Below, piece after piece: positions 20,225-29,605 of a stretch of DNA of 64,000 nt. The notes under the pieces are model-generated. The model was not told where the DNA came from. It did no database searches and worked only from the letters and a program-made list of their open reading frames with translations. This DNA comes from Myotis daubentonii. Lineage: Eukaryota; Chordata; Mammalia; Chiroptera; Vespertilionidae. Location of the stretch: NCBI RefSeq assembly GCF_963259705.1, contig NC_081842.1, forward strand, positions 39,149,796 to 39,213,795, written 5' to 3'. Every line of letters starts with the position of its first letter. Position 1 is the first letter of the stretch. A program made the position numbers and the translations under genes.

Positions 20225-20660
20225 CTGTAGATGAAAAAGGGCCTCTATGGATGTAACAGGGTAATCTGATCATAAACTAACTGGGCAGGTCATGGTGAGT
20301 AGTCATGCCCCAGGAATATAACTTCTTTAGTAAAAAGTTTTCTTTGCCTTAAGCAAGCCCTGTCCATTGTTTCTGTGCATCTAGATGAACACACCTTTGT
20401 AATAAGCCAAAACCATGCTCAAGAGAGCACGTAATCTTGTTGACTATCTTGTAATTTAATCCCCTCTTTGCTTTCATGTAATCTTCCTTATGATCCCTCA
20501 ATTCCAAGTGCATAAAAGAAGCTGAAAACAGCTGTTACAGTAAATATTTATCTCAGTCTATTGAGGTCTTGCTTCCAGGTGTATCCTCTGTTTGCCTCAA
20601 ATAAATTTTTATAAAGATTCTCTGCAGGTTTGGACATTCTCATGTCGACACCTGAAAATA
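20225..20660 (+). mobile_element. LTR-like repeat, family R1 copy 2
   Basis: Shares AACTGGGCAGGTCATGG, CCCTGTCCATTGTTTCTGTGC, CTCAAGAGAGCACGTAATC, AAGTGCATAAAAGAAGC and CAAATAAATTTTTATAAAG with the other R1 copies. A same-strand copy follows at 21622, so these could be paired LTRs of a deleted provirus. Confidence 0.6.
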
Positions 20661-20717
20661 TTCACTAATGAAATGACTGCTCAAACTCCCGCATATTTAA
20701 CACTGGTCTTCCCCTGC

Positions 20718-21518
20718 TGCCGGGAGCCGGTCCATCCTTGCTGTTTCAAGGGACCTGGCATATATGGCATACGGTTCTTAATATGTTTGCTCACCTTCTT
20801 GGCGCTGTGTTTTAACCAAAGTCACCTCTCCGAGAAAGGTTGAATCCCCAGGTAGGGATTTTCCCCTGAAGTTAGGGAGGGAATAAAACCCCTCAACTAA
20901 GTGCCAGGCGGGTAATTAATCCCTTTAACTACGAACAATCATGCTTAAACTACATAATCTTTTCTCCCTGGAATGGAGATAAGAAACGCCCTAACCTTTG
21001 TAATAGAGATTGATAGGATTGAATCAACTGGTATAAATACAGTTGTAACAAGACAGAAACACTCAGAACTTAGAACAGAATCAAGAAGACAGAACCTACA
21101 CGGAGCCTAGAGACAGAAGAACTTCGCTGGAGAGAGCATGCTGGAGGATCCTGGAGAGGGACTGGCCTCGGAGCCTAGAGACAGAGCCTAGCGGGAGAAC
21201 ATGGCAAGGGATCCTGGACTGAACCTGACTACAGAGATTGGCAGGAGAACCTGACTGGAACCTGGACACTGAACCTGACTGGAGAGCCTGGACAGAACCT
21301 GGCTGGAGAACCTAGCGAGGAACATGGCTACAGAACCTCACTGGAGATCCGAAGCAGAACCTCTCTGGAGATCCAGACCAGAACTTGGCTGGAGATCCGG
21401 GCTAGAGATCCTGGCTAGGCTGCTGATCAACTGAACGTTGTCTCCGTGTCATTCCTTCTTCGCCGAGTCCGTCTGCACCTTTGGGGACCCCTGGACCCGC
21501 TGGGGTTGGACCCCGGCA
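20718..21518 (+). mobile_element. solo LTR of a class II-like endogenous retrovirus
   Basis: Starts TGCCGGGAGCC and ends GGACCCCGGCA. Flanked by the perfect 6-bp duplication CCCTGC (20712-20717, 21519-21524). Six bases and TG..CA ends are typical of ERVK/betaretrovirus-like integration. A TATA-like GTATAAATACAG lies near 21040. Length 801 bp. Between 21115 and 21420 it holds degenerate repeats of roughly 20-25 bp around GAACCTGGCTGGAGA. No gag, pol or env is attached, so it is probably a recombined solo LTR. Confidence 0.85.
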
Positions 21519-21621
21519 CCCTGCTCATAGCATCTACAACTTGTTCAGTCATCTCTACCTGATTTTTAGATATAGTAAACATCTGCTAAAATAATATGAG
21601 TACAATCATGAACAAAAAGGG

Positions 21622-22015
21622 GTTCTGTAATAAATCTGACAACGCTCAGTGACTGACAGTAACCTCACAGGGTGATCTGTTCACAAATTCCTAACTGGTC
21701 AGGGAGGGTAGTCATGCCTCAGGCCTGTAATTTAGAAAGTTTTTCTTTGCCTTAAGCAAGCTCTGTCCATTGTCCTTATGCATCTAAATGAACACCCCTT
21801 TAAAATGCCAGAAATCCTCTTTTTCAGATGTTTGGGAGGTAACCGCTGTCAAGAAGCTCATAATTTGTTAACTATCCTATAATTCAATCATCCAGATTTC
21901 CCCACCTGGCTTTCTCCCACTTCCATGTAATTCTCTCCAAATGTATAAAAGGAACTGCAAACACATCTTGTTTCCTGGCAATTGTCTTCAGTTTTTGTTC
22001 AAATAAACCATGATG
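21622..22015 (+). mobile_element. LTR-like repeat, family R1 copy 3
   Basis: GGTTCTGTAATAAATCTGAC, GTAACCTCACAGGGTGATCTG, CTCTGTCCATTGTCC, AAATGTATAAAAGGAAC and TTCAAATAAACCATG follow the R1 order. Same strand as the copy at 20225-20660. Confidence 0.6.
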
Positions 22016-22105
22016 CCCACAAATATAAGCCGTAGATATAGTTCTGCCTGCAGGAAAGCAATGGTGTATGGGAACAATGCTCTTTTAAATATATATATAT
22101 ATTTA

Positions 22106-22259
22106 CTAGAGGCCCGATGCACGAAATTCATGCAAGGGGCTCAGCCCTCATGCCCCTGGCTGCCTTGTGGCCCCCCCCACTGGTTGTTCCATAAGGTCAT
22201 TCTGGAAGGTTGTTCAACCATCGGGTCTACTTACCATATTAGCTCTTTATTATATAGGA
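22106..22259 (-). mobile_element. mini HeliBat-type Helitron A
   Basis: 3' CTAG at 22106 with hairpin TGCATGAATTTCGTGCA; 5' TC at 22259 (TCCTATATAATAAAG). 154 bp. Its TC directly abuts the CTAG of the next unit. Confidence 0.88.
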
Positions 22260-22697
22260 CTAGAGGCCCGGTGGACAAAATTTGTGCACTGGTGGGGGGA
22301 GGGGGGGCTGTCCCTTAGCCCGACCTGTGCCCTCTCACAGTCTGGGACCCCTCAGGAGATAACCACCTGCTGGCTTAGGCCTGCTCCCCAGGTGGCAGAT
22401 GGCAGGCCCTATCCCACGGTGCCTGCCCCAGCTCCCCAGGTCACCCAGGGCAGGCCCGATCCCACAGTGGGGCGGGCGGTGGATGGCACTGCCCCACCCG
22501 CCGCCCTGGGTCACCCATGGCAGGACCAGATGGTGGCAGGGCAGGCAGCAGATAGTGCTGCCCCGCCCCACCTGCAGTATGCAAATTTAATGGTCATCTT
22601 TGTTGGGTTAATTTGCATATTTGCATAGTCTTCTGATTGGTTGATGGGCGTAGTGAAGGTATGGTCAATTAGCATCTTTGTCTTTTATTAGTGTAGA
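22260..22697 (-). mobile_element. HeliBat-type Helitron B
   Basis: 3' CTAG at 22260; 5' end TCTACACTAATAAAAGAC at 22697, the same 5' subtype as the Helitron at 47686. GC-rich interior (CCCCGCCCCACC). 438 bp, non-coding. Confidence 0.88.
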
Positions 22698-22699
22698 TA

Positions 22700-23352
22700 T
22701 CCTATCTAATAAAAGAGAAACATGGTAATTAGCCGTACGTCTGCTACCCTTCCCATTGGCTAATCAGGGCGATATGCAAATTAACTGCCAGCCAAGATGG
22801 CGGCCGGCAGCCAGGCAGCTTGAAGTGAACATGAGGCTTGCTTGCTTCAGTGACAGAGGACTCCAACGTTCCCCGCCTGCTGCTGCTGGCCTCTGAGCTT
22901 GCAGTTTGAAACATTGTTACAAATATAGAAGCTAAACAAAACCCCAGAAACCTGCTTTCAGCCAGCCGGGATCTCAGAGCTGGAGTTGAAACAGTGTTTC
23001 GATTATAGAACCCAAATAAACCAGATACTTGCTTTCAGCAGCAGAGGCCTAAGAGCTGGAGCCAAGCCTCAGAGCTAAAGCTGGCCCAGAATAAAAAAAA
23101 AAAAAAAAGAAAGAAAAAAAGGAGCAGTTTGGAGCTTCAGTCACCCGCCAGCCTGAAAACAGCCCTCAGCCCCTCACCCAGACTGGCCAGGCACCCCAGT
23201 GGGGACCCCCACCCTGAAGGGTGTGTGACCAGCTGCAAACAGCCATCATTCCCTCACCCAGGCTGGCCAGGCACCCAAGCGGGACCCCCACCCTGATCCA
23301 AGACACCCTTCAGGGCAAACCAGCTGGCCCCCACCTGTGCACCAGGCCTCTA
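22700..23352 (+). mobile_element. HeliBat-type Helitron module C1
   Basis: 5' end TCCTATCTAATAAAAGAG at 22700, preceded by A. Closely similar to 9995-10633. Ends GGCCTCTA directly at the TC of module C2. Its 5' end faces that of Helitron B with only TA between (22698-22699). Confidence 0.88.
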
Positions 23353-24238
23353 TCCTATATAATAAAAGGGTAATATGCCTCCCGGCACCGGGATCAGCGT
23401 GACAGGGAGCAGCGCCCAAACCCCCTGATCGCCCTGTGGCTCTTTGTGTGACAGGGGTCGGGGCCACAACCTCCCTATCCACCATGCTCTGTTTGTGACA
23501 GGGGAAGGAGCCCCAACCCCCCCCCCCCACAGGCCATGCTCTGTGTCACAGGGTAGACCCATAACCTTCCCATTGGCCCTGCCCTGAGTGTGACAGTGGC
23601 GGCGCCCCAACCCCCTGATCCGCCCTGCTCTGTGTGTGACACGGGGCGGTGCCCCAACTCCCCTATCGGCCCTACTCTGTGAGTAACAGGCGGGAGCTCC
23701 TCAACCCCCTGATGGACCCTGCCCTGTGCATGACAGGGGGGAGCTCCCCAACCCCTCTGATGGGCCCTGCTCTATGTATGACAAGGGGGAGCTCCCCAAC
23801 CCCCTGATCGGCCCTGCTCTGTGAGTGACAGGGGGCAGTGCCCCAACCCCCTGATCGGCCCTGCTCTGTGCGTGACAGGGGGTGGCGCCGCAACCTCCCC
23901 ATCAACCCTGCCTCGAATGTGACAGGGGGCAGTGCCCCAACCCCCCAATCGGCCCTATCCTGAGCGTGACTAGGGGTGGCATTGCAACCTCCCAATCCGC
24001 CCTGCTCTGTGCATGACAGGGGGCGGTGCCCCAACTCCCCAATCGGCCCTGCTCTGAGCCCGACCAGGGGCTGCACCTAGGGATTGGGCCTGCCCTCTGC
24101 CACCTGGGAGCAGGCCTAAGCCAGCAGGTCGTTATCTCCTGAGGGGTCCCAGACTGCGAGAGGGCACAGGCCGGGCTGAGGGATCTCCCCCCTCCCCCCC
24201 CCCCCCAGTGCACAAATTTTTGTGCACCGGGCCTCTAG
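23353..24238 (+). mobile_element. HeliBat-type Helitron module C2 with expanded ~47-bp repeats
   Basis: 5' TCCTATATAATAAAAGGG at 23353; 3' CTAG at 24235-24238 after hairpin GTGCACAAATTTTTGTGCAC, with T beyond. Between about 23425 and 24060 run about thirteen imperfect ~47-bp units (CCCTGCTCTGTG..GTGACAGGGGG..CCCCAACC). The copy at 9509-9994 has about five. Confidence 0.88.
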
Positions 24239-24454
24239 TATATATATATTTCAGAAAGGAAGGGAGAAGGAGAGAGATATGAAAACATCAGGGATGAGAG
24301 AGAATCACTGATCAGCTGCCTCCTGCTCCCCACTGGGGATCAAGCCTGAAACCCGGGTTTGTGCCCTGACTAGGTATCAAACTGTGACCTCCTGGTTCAT
24401 AGATTGATGCTCAACCATTGAGTCACACCAGCTGGGCAGAAACAATGCTCTTAA

Positions 24455-26300
24455 CCAACTGAGCTACCTTCCTTATCTCTAGTTCAGTCTCCTGAACTAG
24501 TAACTAACCTGACTTAATTACCTCCCACAATTGTTTTAGAGCCAACTAGAACTGGATAAGGCAAACCAGGTCCAACCTATTCCCAGGGGTCAGGAAGTAA
24601 TATTTAAACTGAAGTTGGAAGAAAATAAGGGGAAAGAAGGAATAGCTTATAAGAAGGTCCATCTGGAAGACAAGTGTTGTGTCGGCTCATAAAACTCCAA
24701 CCCTGTGAGACTGGAGGGCCACTGCCTTCTTTCCACTGATTGTGAACATTCTTCAAGCCATTCTTCTGTTCAACAAGTTAAAATAATCAAGTGTTTATGT
24801 ACTTAATAAATCCCTTATTCTGTGAGCATTTCCTAGTATAATTTGCTGTGCTCTGCCTCTTAAAATCATGATGTTAATTTAAGGAGCTCTTAGACAAGTT
24901 TTCCCAATTTCCAGCTACAGTCATTCATATTTGCCTTAAGTTGAAGAGTTTGTGTATATTATATGTGTATATTAAATGTGTATGTGTATATGAAATATAT
25001 ATGTGTATATATATATGTTTAAAAGAGCATTGTTCCCATACACCATTGCTTTCCTCACAAGAGTAAGAAAATATAGAGAAAACAGGAATGTCCCTCACAC
25101 TCCTGCAGTGAGTCCACAAGCCATCACAGGATTCCAAAGGAATTTTGAGAGGAATTCCTGGTGACGTAAGACAGGGTTTTTTTGACCCTATTTCATTTGA
25201 TGTGGCAAATTATAAGCACGTTTAAGCCCAGAGGAGCTCTGAGCAGACTGAAACTGGCCCAACCAGTTCTAAAAGGCTACGTTTTGCCTTCACTTCAGTA
25301 AGCTGGTGCATACGTGAACGGCTGCACTGCCATCATTGGAATTCATGGGGAAAATCGAAGTCTGCAGAAACAGCCCTCAGTCAATAATGAGGAAGTTGGG
25401 TTGCTCTGTGGAAAGTGAGCTTGTGCCTGCAAATGAAAAACAAAACTGTTCAAACATCTGGCTTCAAACATAATCATACAACTCTTTTAAAAACATATTG
25501 GCATACATCCAGCTGGAGAAATCGGGCCTGTAATTAGGAAATGCTTCTATTTAATAATGGCCCCTTCTAAGGAAATTCTGAAAGAAAAAGAGAGAGCTTT
25601 CATGAGAAGCATGAGACACTTCATTATTTCAAAATTTAACCAAACCTATTTTCAGTCAGAGTCATTTACTGCAACATGTACTTACTATGAATGTCCTCGG
25701 ACTATAAACTAATTCCTACAGTGTTTAACAAAGAAAGGCATACTGTTAACTCTGAGGACTATGCTAATAGCATTTGAAGGAAGGAAGATCATTTTTTCCC
25801 ATATTCATATTTCATTAGGAAAATATTCTCCATGTGTTATCAGCACCTTATATAAAATGTTTTTTAAATGGTCATATATAGGAGCAAGAAGAGTTTTGAA
25901 ATCTAACATGCTAGCTCTAATTGCAAAATATAAATTTGAAGTATAAGATGTAACTATTCTATGACCAAGTTTTCATGACTCTGAAATAACTCTCTCTTAA
26001 TCCTAAGTGATTTATTTTATGAGGAAATAACTGCAAACTTTCAATTAAGGAACATACAACACTTAGCAATACCATATGAATTAAAAGGCACAGGCTACAC
26101 TAGCTTTTTTATGGTTATGTTCTATCTACATCCCAAAAGCTGAAACTATTTTACCATAAAAGTCACATTATACAATTTGGCTATTGTAATAACAAATGGA
26201 AAATAAAATGCCATTTTATTCCACAGAGACAAATATACCATACACAAATGAATGTAATTATTCTCATTACATTTAGCTCTGAGCTTGCTGTCTATATGCA
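24455..26300. other. mostly unique; AT microsatellite and a short inverted copy
   Basis: 24955-25017 is a TATATG/GTATAT tract. 25018-25055 is an exact 38-bp inverted match to 22052-22089. The rest is AT-rich, with no repeat family or exon recognised. Confidence 0.4.
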
Positions 26301-26317
26301 TAAAGAAATATACACAC

Positions 26318-26442
26318 CGCTCTGGCCAAGTAGCACAGTTGGTTAGAGCATCGTCCCAGTACACCAAGGTTGCAGGTTCAATCCCCTGTCAGGGCACATA
26401 CAAGAATCAAACAATGAATGCATAAATAAGTGGAACAATAAA

Positions 26443-26493
<51 letters not shown>

Positions 26494-26513
26494 ATCAATA
26501 AATAAAAATTTAA
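26318..26513 (+). mobile_element. Ves-like SINE (GTAGCACAGTTGG subtype)
   Basis: CTGGCCAAGTAGCACAGTTGG head, AGGTTGCAGGTTCAATCC B box, CAATGAATGCATAAATAAGTGG, CT tract (26443-26490) and AAATCAATAAATAAAAATT. Flanks AAAGAAATATACACAC and AAAGAAATGCACAC are its worn duplications. Same subtype as 34793-34998. Confidence 0.9.
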
Positions 26514-26639
26514 AAAGAAATGCACACATTACATAATTCTTACCACATGATCAAAAGAAGCATACTATTTCTTTAAGCAATTTTTCCCTAAAACTAAATT
26601 ATAAAAGGAAGTGGAATAAGCATTTATCTTCTATTTTAT

Positions 26640-26765
26640 GTGTGCTGGGAAATTTATATGCATGATATGACTTAATCTTTTCAGTGAGCTTTATATTAGT
26701 TCACTCTCCAAAGTAGATTCAAATTCAGGACTGCTTAATTCCTAGGTTTATGCTTTCCCCACATT
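26640..26765 (-). mobile_element. worn MIR
   Basis: ATATGACTTAATCTTTTCAG and AGATTCAAATTCAGGACTGC fit the antisense MIR order. Low similarity. Confidence 0.4.
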
Positions 26766-26829
26766 CCCAACAGCTTAGCAATACCATATGAGAACTTTAA
26801 ATCCTATAATGCATCAGGCTAGATCTGTT

Positions 26830-27163
26830 GAAGAACAAAATTCAACAGAGTAAATTTGAAGATCTAATTGGCTTGATTAAGTGATTCAGGACCTGGCAGC
26901 AGCCCATCTAGCAACTAGAAAGGTGCCCTGATGATTAGGACAAAATGGAAGGTTTCCCTGGGCAGAAAGAGGGTGGGAATAAGAAGCTAAAAGAGTGGAT
27001 TCTTTCAGGGAAGGGCACCTTCACTTAGGGGGAAGCAGAGGGTCTATTGGGCTGATTACCTCACCAGGGATGATTGATTTAAAATTCCACTCTGGAACTG
27101 CAGTTAGGTTAGTTATTAAGTTTTGGTTTGGTGACAGTGGCTTACCAAAAGTGACTCCATTGT
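26830..27163. mobile_element. LTR-like DNA, family not fixed
   Basis: AGATCTAATTGGCTTGATTAAG, CAGCAGCCCATCTAGCAACTAG and AAAGTGACTCCATTGTTGAC resemble an old endogenous-retrovirus LTR. It borders R1 copy 4. Confidence 0.35.
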
Positions 27164-27164
27164 T

Positions 27165-27866
27165 GACATAAGAACATCAAACCTGGAGAATTTTTCTTAA
27201 AATATATTATTTATTGATTTCAGAGAGGAAGGGAGAAGGGGAGAGAGATAGAAACACCAATAATGAGAGAAAATCATTGATTGGCTGCTTCCTGCAAGCC
27301 CCACACTGGGGATTGAGCCCACAACCTGGGCATGTGCCCTGACCGGGAATCTAATTGTGACTTCCTGGTTCATAGGTTGATGCTCAACCACTGAGGCACA
27401 CCGGCTGGGCTGTAGACATTTTTTGTGAGTTTATTCGAGTTTGAGCAAAACAGGAGACATGCCTAGAAGCAAAAAGATCTCAACAGACTGAGAAAAATGC
27501 TTCCCAGAATGATAGTTTGTAGTTTCTTTTATGCATTTGGAATTAAGGAGGGAGCATAGAAAAATTACATGAGAGAAAGCAAGGCAGAGAAATTTCTAGG
27601 ATTTGATTACAAGATAGTTAACAAGATTTTGTGTTCTCTTGAGGGTGGTTATGCGCTTGAGAAGTATGAAAAAGAAGTATTTCAAAGGCATATTAATCTA
27701 GATGCACAGAAACAGTGGACAGGGATTGCTTAAGGCAGAGATAACATTTTGCTAGGGAAGTTATAGGCCTGAGATGTGACCACCCACCATGATTTGCCCA
27801 GTTAGGATTTTCTGATCAGATCACCCTGTGAGGTTACTTTATTCATTGATTTATTATACAGCCCGT
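27165..27866 (-). mobile_element. LTR-like repeat, family R1 copy 4, split by a Ves
   Basis: Minus-strand reading: TATAATAAATC start, GTAACCTCACAGGGTGATCTG, CCCTGTCCACTGTTTCTGTGC, AATGCATAAAAGAAAC, GAATAAACTC. The last ~25 bases lie left of a Ves at 27192-27411. Confidence 0.6.
27192..27411 (-). mobile_element. Ves SINE
   Basis: TATTTATTGATTTCAGAGAGG, TCATTGATTGGCTGCTTCC, GACCGGGAATCTAATTGTG, and head GAGGCACACCGGCTGGGC. Inserted in R1 copy 4. Confidence 0.93.
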
Positions 27867-28079
27867 TTGACCCATTCTTTCTTTTTTTCTTTTTCTTGTT
27901 GTTGTTGTTCTTCTCCTTTTTCTTCTGACACATCGTAAGAACTTTACTAGAAACTCAGAGCCATTCTTTGTATAGTCATTTCTTATATCTAACCTGTATA
28001 GAAATTGAGGACATACATTTAAAAATGATTTAGTTAGTTTCTGATCTGGGTAAGATACAGTAAGCACGATTCATCTGTT

Positions 28080-28450
28080 TCACCCACTGAACACAACTAT
28101 AAAATCTACACAGGATGCATGAAGCAGCTATATCAGGACTCTGAAAAGTAAATAGTAGCAGATGGATTGGAGAAGAAGATCAGAACTTTAAGTATCACTA
28201 AATTGGTGGTGACTTTCCAATTTTGATTCTTCCAATATCCTCTGGCCTGAACTGAAGGCAGTCCCAAACCCAAAATAGTGATCAAAATTTATAGCCTGAA
28301 CTCAACCAATTCAATGACCTGCTGAAATAAAAATATCAACGTTCTTCATGGGACTTCAATGATACCCAGAGCCCTATAATATTTTAGCTGTCCAGGACAC
28401 AATCCAAAATTACTTAGCATTGAAAGAACCAGGAACAAGACAAGAACAGA
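28080..28450 (+). mobile_element. probable L1-related fragment
   Basis: AATATTTTAGCTGTCCAGGAC, CAATCCAAAATTACTTAGC and AAAGAACCAGGAACAAGAC match a string common in old L1 sequences. Boundaries are uncertain. Confidence 0.4.
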
Positions 28451-28454
28451 TATT

Positions 28455-29118
28455 GAGGGGGCACCCAGAGATCTCTGATACAGTGGGCTTCATGGAGAAC
28501 CCCTTTGAACTTCTCTTGGCTTCTAAGCCACAACCTTTTCTGGTTATTCTCCTGCTTCAAAAGCCCCTTTTTACCTCCTAGGAGGTATCTCCTTATTTTT
28601 ATGTTATAGGTTTAATTCTGTGGAGGCAGATGCTGAGACAGAGTTTAGTGTGCAAGATGTGTCTTAGGGATCAATACCTATAAAGAGAAGGAGAAGAAAG
28701 CGGGAACGGGCAGAGAGAAGTCAAACCGCAGTGACGGGCCCACAACTGTGATCTACCCAGTGGGGTGCCTGGAACAAACAGTACTGGTCAGAGTTGTCCT
28801 GCAATTGGACAACTTTCGTACCCCAATAACTGGACCTGCCTGCTGACTGGCCTCCCTACAGCGAGGTCTCCAGTCTTTCCTCAAAGGGGAATCTGGGAAA
28901 CACCTCTGTTTGTCTATCAAGCTCTGGATCCTCAGACCTCTTCACCTCTTCCTTATTTCCTCCCACTCCCTAGGTGACCTTATCTTGTGCTGATAACTCT
29001 AGCCTGGGCCTGCGTTTCGTCACTCTCCTGAACTCTACACCCTGATATCCAATAGCCTACTTCACATTTCGTCCTGAATGGGTAATGTGCATCTAAAAAC
29101 TAACATTGAAAACTTAAA
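28455..29118. other. no firm feature; LTR-like text at 28610-28760
   Basis: GGAGGCAGATGCTGAGACAG and GGATCAATACCTATAAAGAG have an LTR or low-copy repeat feel. Nothing firm. Open frames are short. Confidence 0.3.
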
Positions 29119-29129
29119 ATCAAACTCTT

Positions 29130-29341
29130 TTAAATATATATATAATTTCAGAGAGGAAGGGAGAGGGAGAGAGAGAAAAAACATCAATGATGAAAAAGAA
29201 TCATTGATTGGCTGCCTCCTGCATGCCCCCCAACCCCCCACCCCGGGATCGAGCCTGCAACCCCGGCATGTGCCCTGACCAGTAATCAAGCTGATCTCCT
29301 AGTTCGTAGTTTGACACTGAGCCACACCAGTGGGGCTAAGG
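29130..29341 (-). mobile_element. Ves SINE
   Basis: Perfect 10-bp duplication TCAAACTCTT at 29120-29129 and 29342-29351. Reversed SINE order from TATAATTTCAGAGAGGAAGG to GAGCCACACCAGTGGGGC. Confidence 0.95.
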
Positions 29342-29384
29342 TCAAACTCTTAATTCCCTCCTTTTTCCTCGTATTCTATTCCCA

Positions 29385-29605
29385 TCTTCTACATCTCAGT
29401 AAATAACTCGGGTAAAAAACAAACAAACAACTTAGCATCACACTTGAGCTCTTTCTTTTTCTCATCCTGTATATTTGGTTCATCATCAAACTCTGTTTCC
29501 TCTTCCTATAAAATATTCAGACTCTGACCACTCTCACCACTTCCATTACTGCTTCTTTATTCCCAGCACTATCTTCTTCTGCCGGGATTATTGCACATGT
29601 ACTTA
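29385..29605 (+). mobile_element. L2 LINE fragment
   Basis: TAGCATCACACTTGAGCTC, ACTCTGACCACTCTCACCAC and TTCTGCCGGGATTATTGC follow the L2 coding order, frame lost. Confidence 0.5.

Larger units (their letters stand above)
22085..24440 (-). mobile_element. Ves SINE split by a Helitron array
   Basis: The tail is at 22085-22105 and the body and head at 24239-24438. Outer duplications are AACAATGCTCTT at 22073-22084 and 24441-24452. Body landmarks are ATCACTGATCAGCTGCCTCC and GAGTCACACCAGCTGGGC. The 2.1 kb of Helitron DNA lies in its AT-rich tail. Confidence 0.88.

Noticed and set aside
20225..22015. Intact provirus between the two R1 copies
   Set aside because: Apart from the inserted solo LTR only ~0.15 kb plus short flanks remain, with no gag, pol or env coding.
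23425..24060. Evenly spaced ~47-bp repeats, considered as a CRISPR array
   Set aside because: Eukaryotic context; units are imperfect along their whole length with no constant repeat and unique spacers. They lie within a transposon.
23246..24213. Repeated minus-strand frames (60-134 aa) with recurring Ala-Gly-Pro-Ile-like units
   Set aside because: Translation of the Helitron minisatellite, not a repeat protein. Unit length is not a constant multiple of three.
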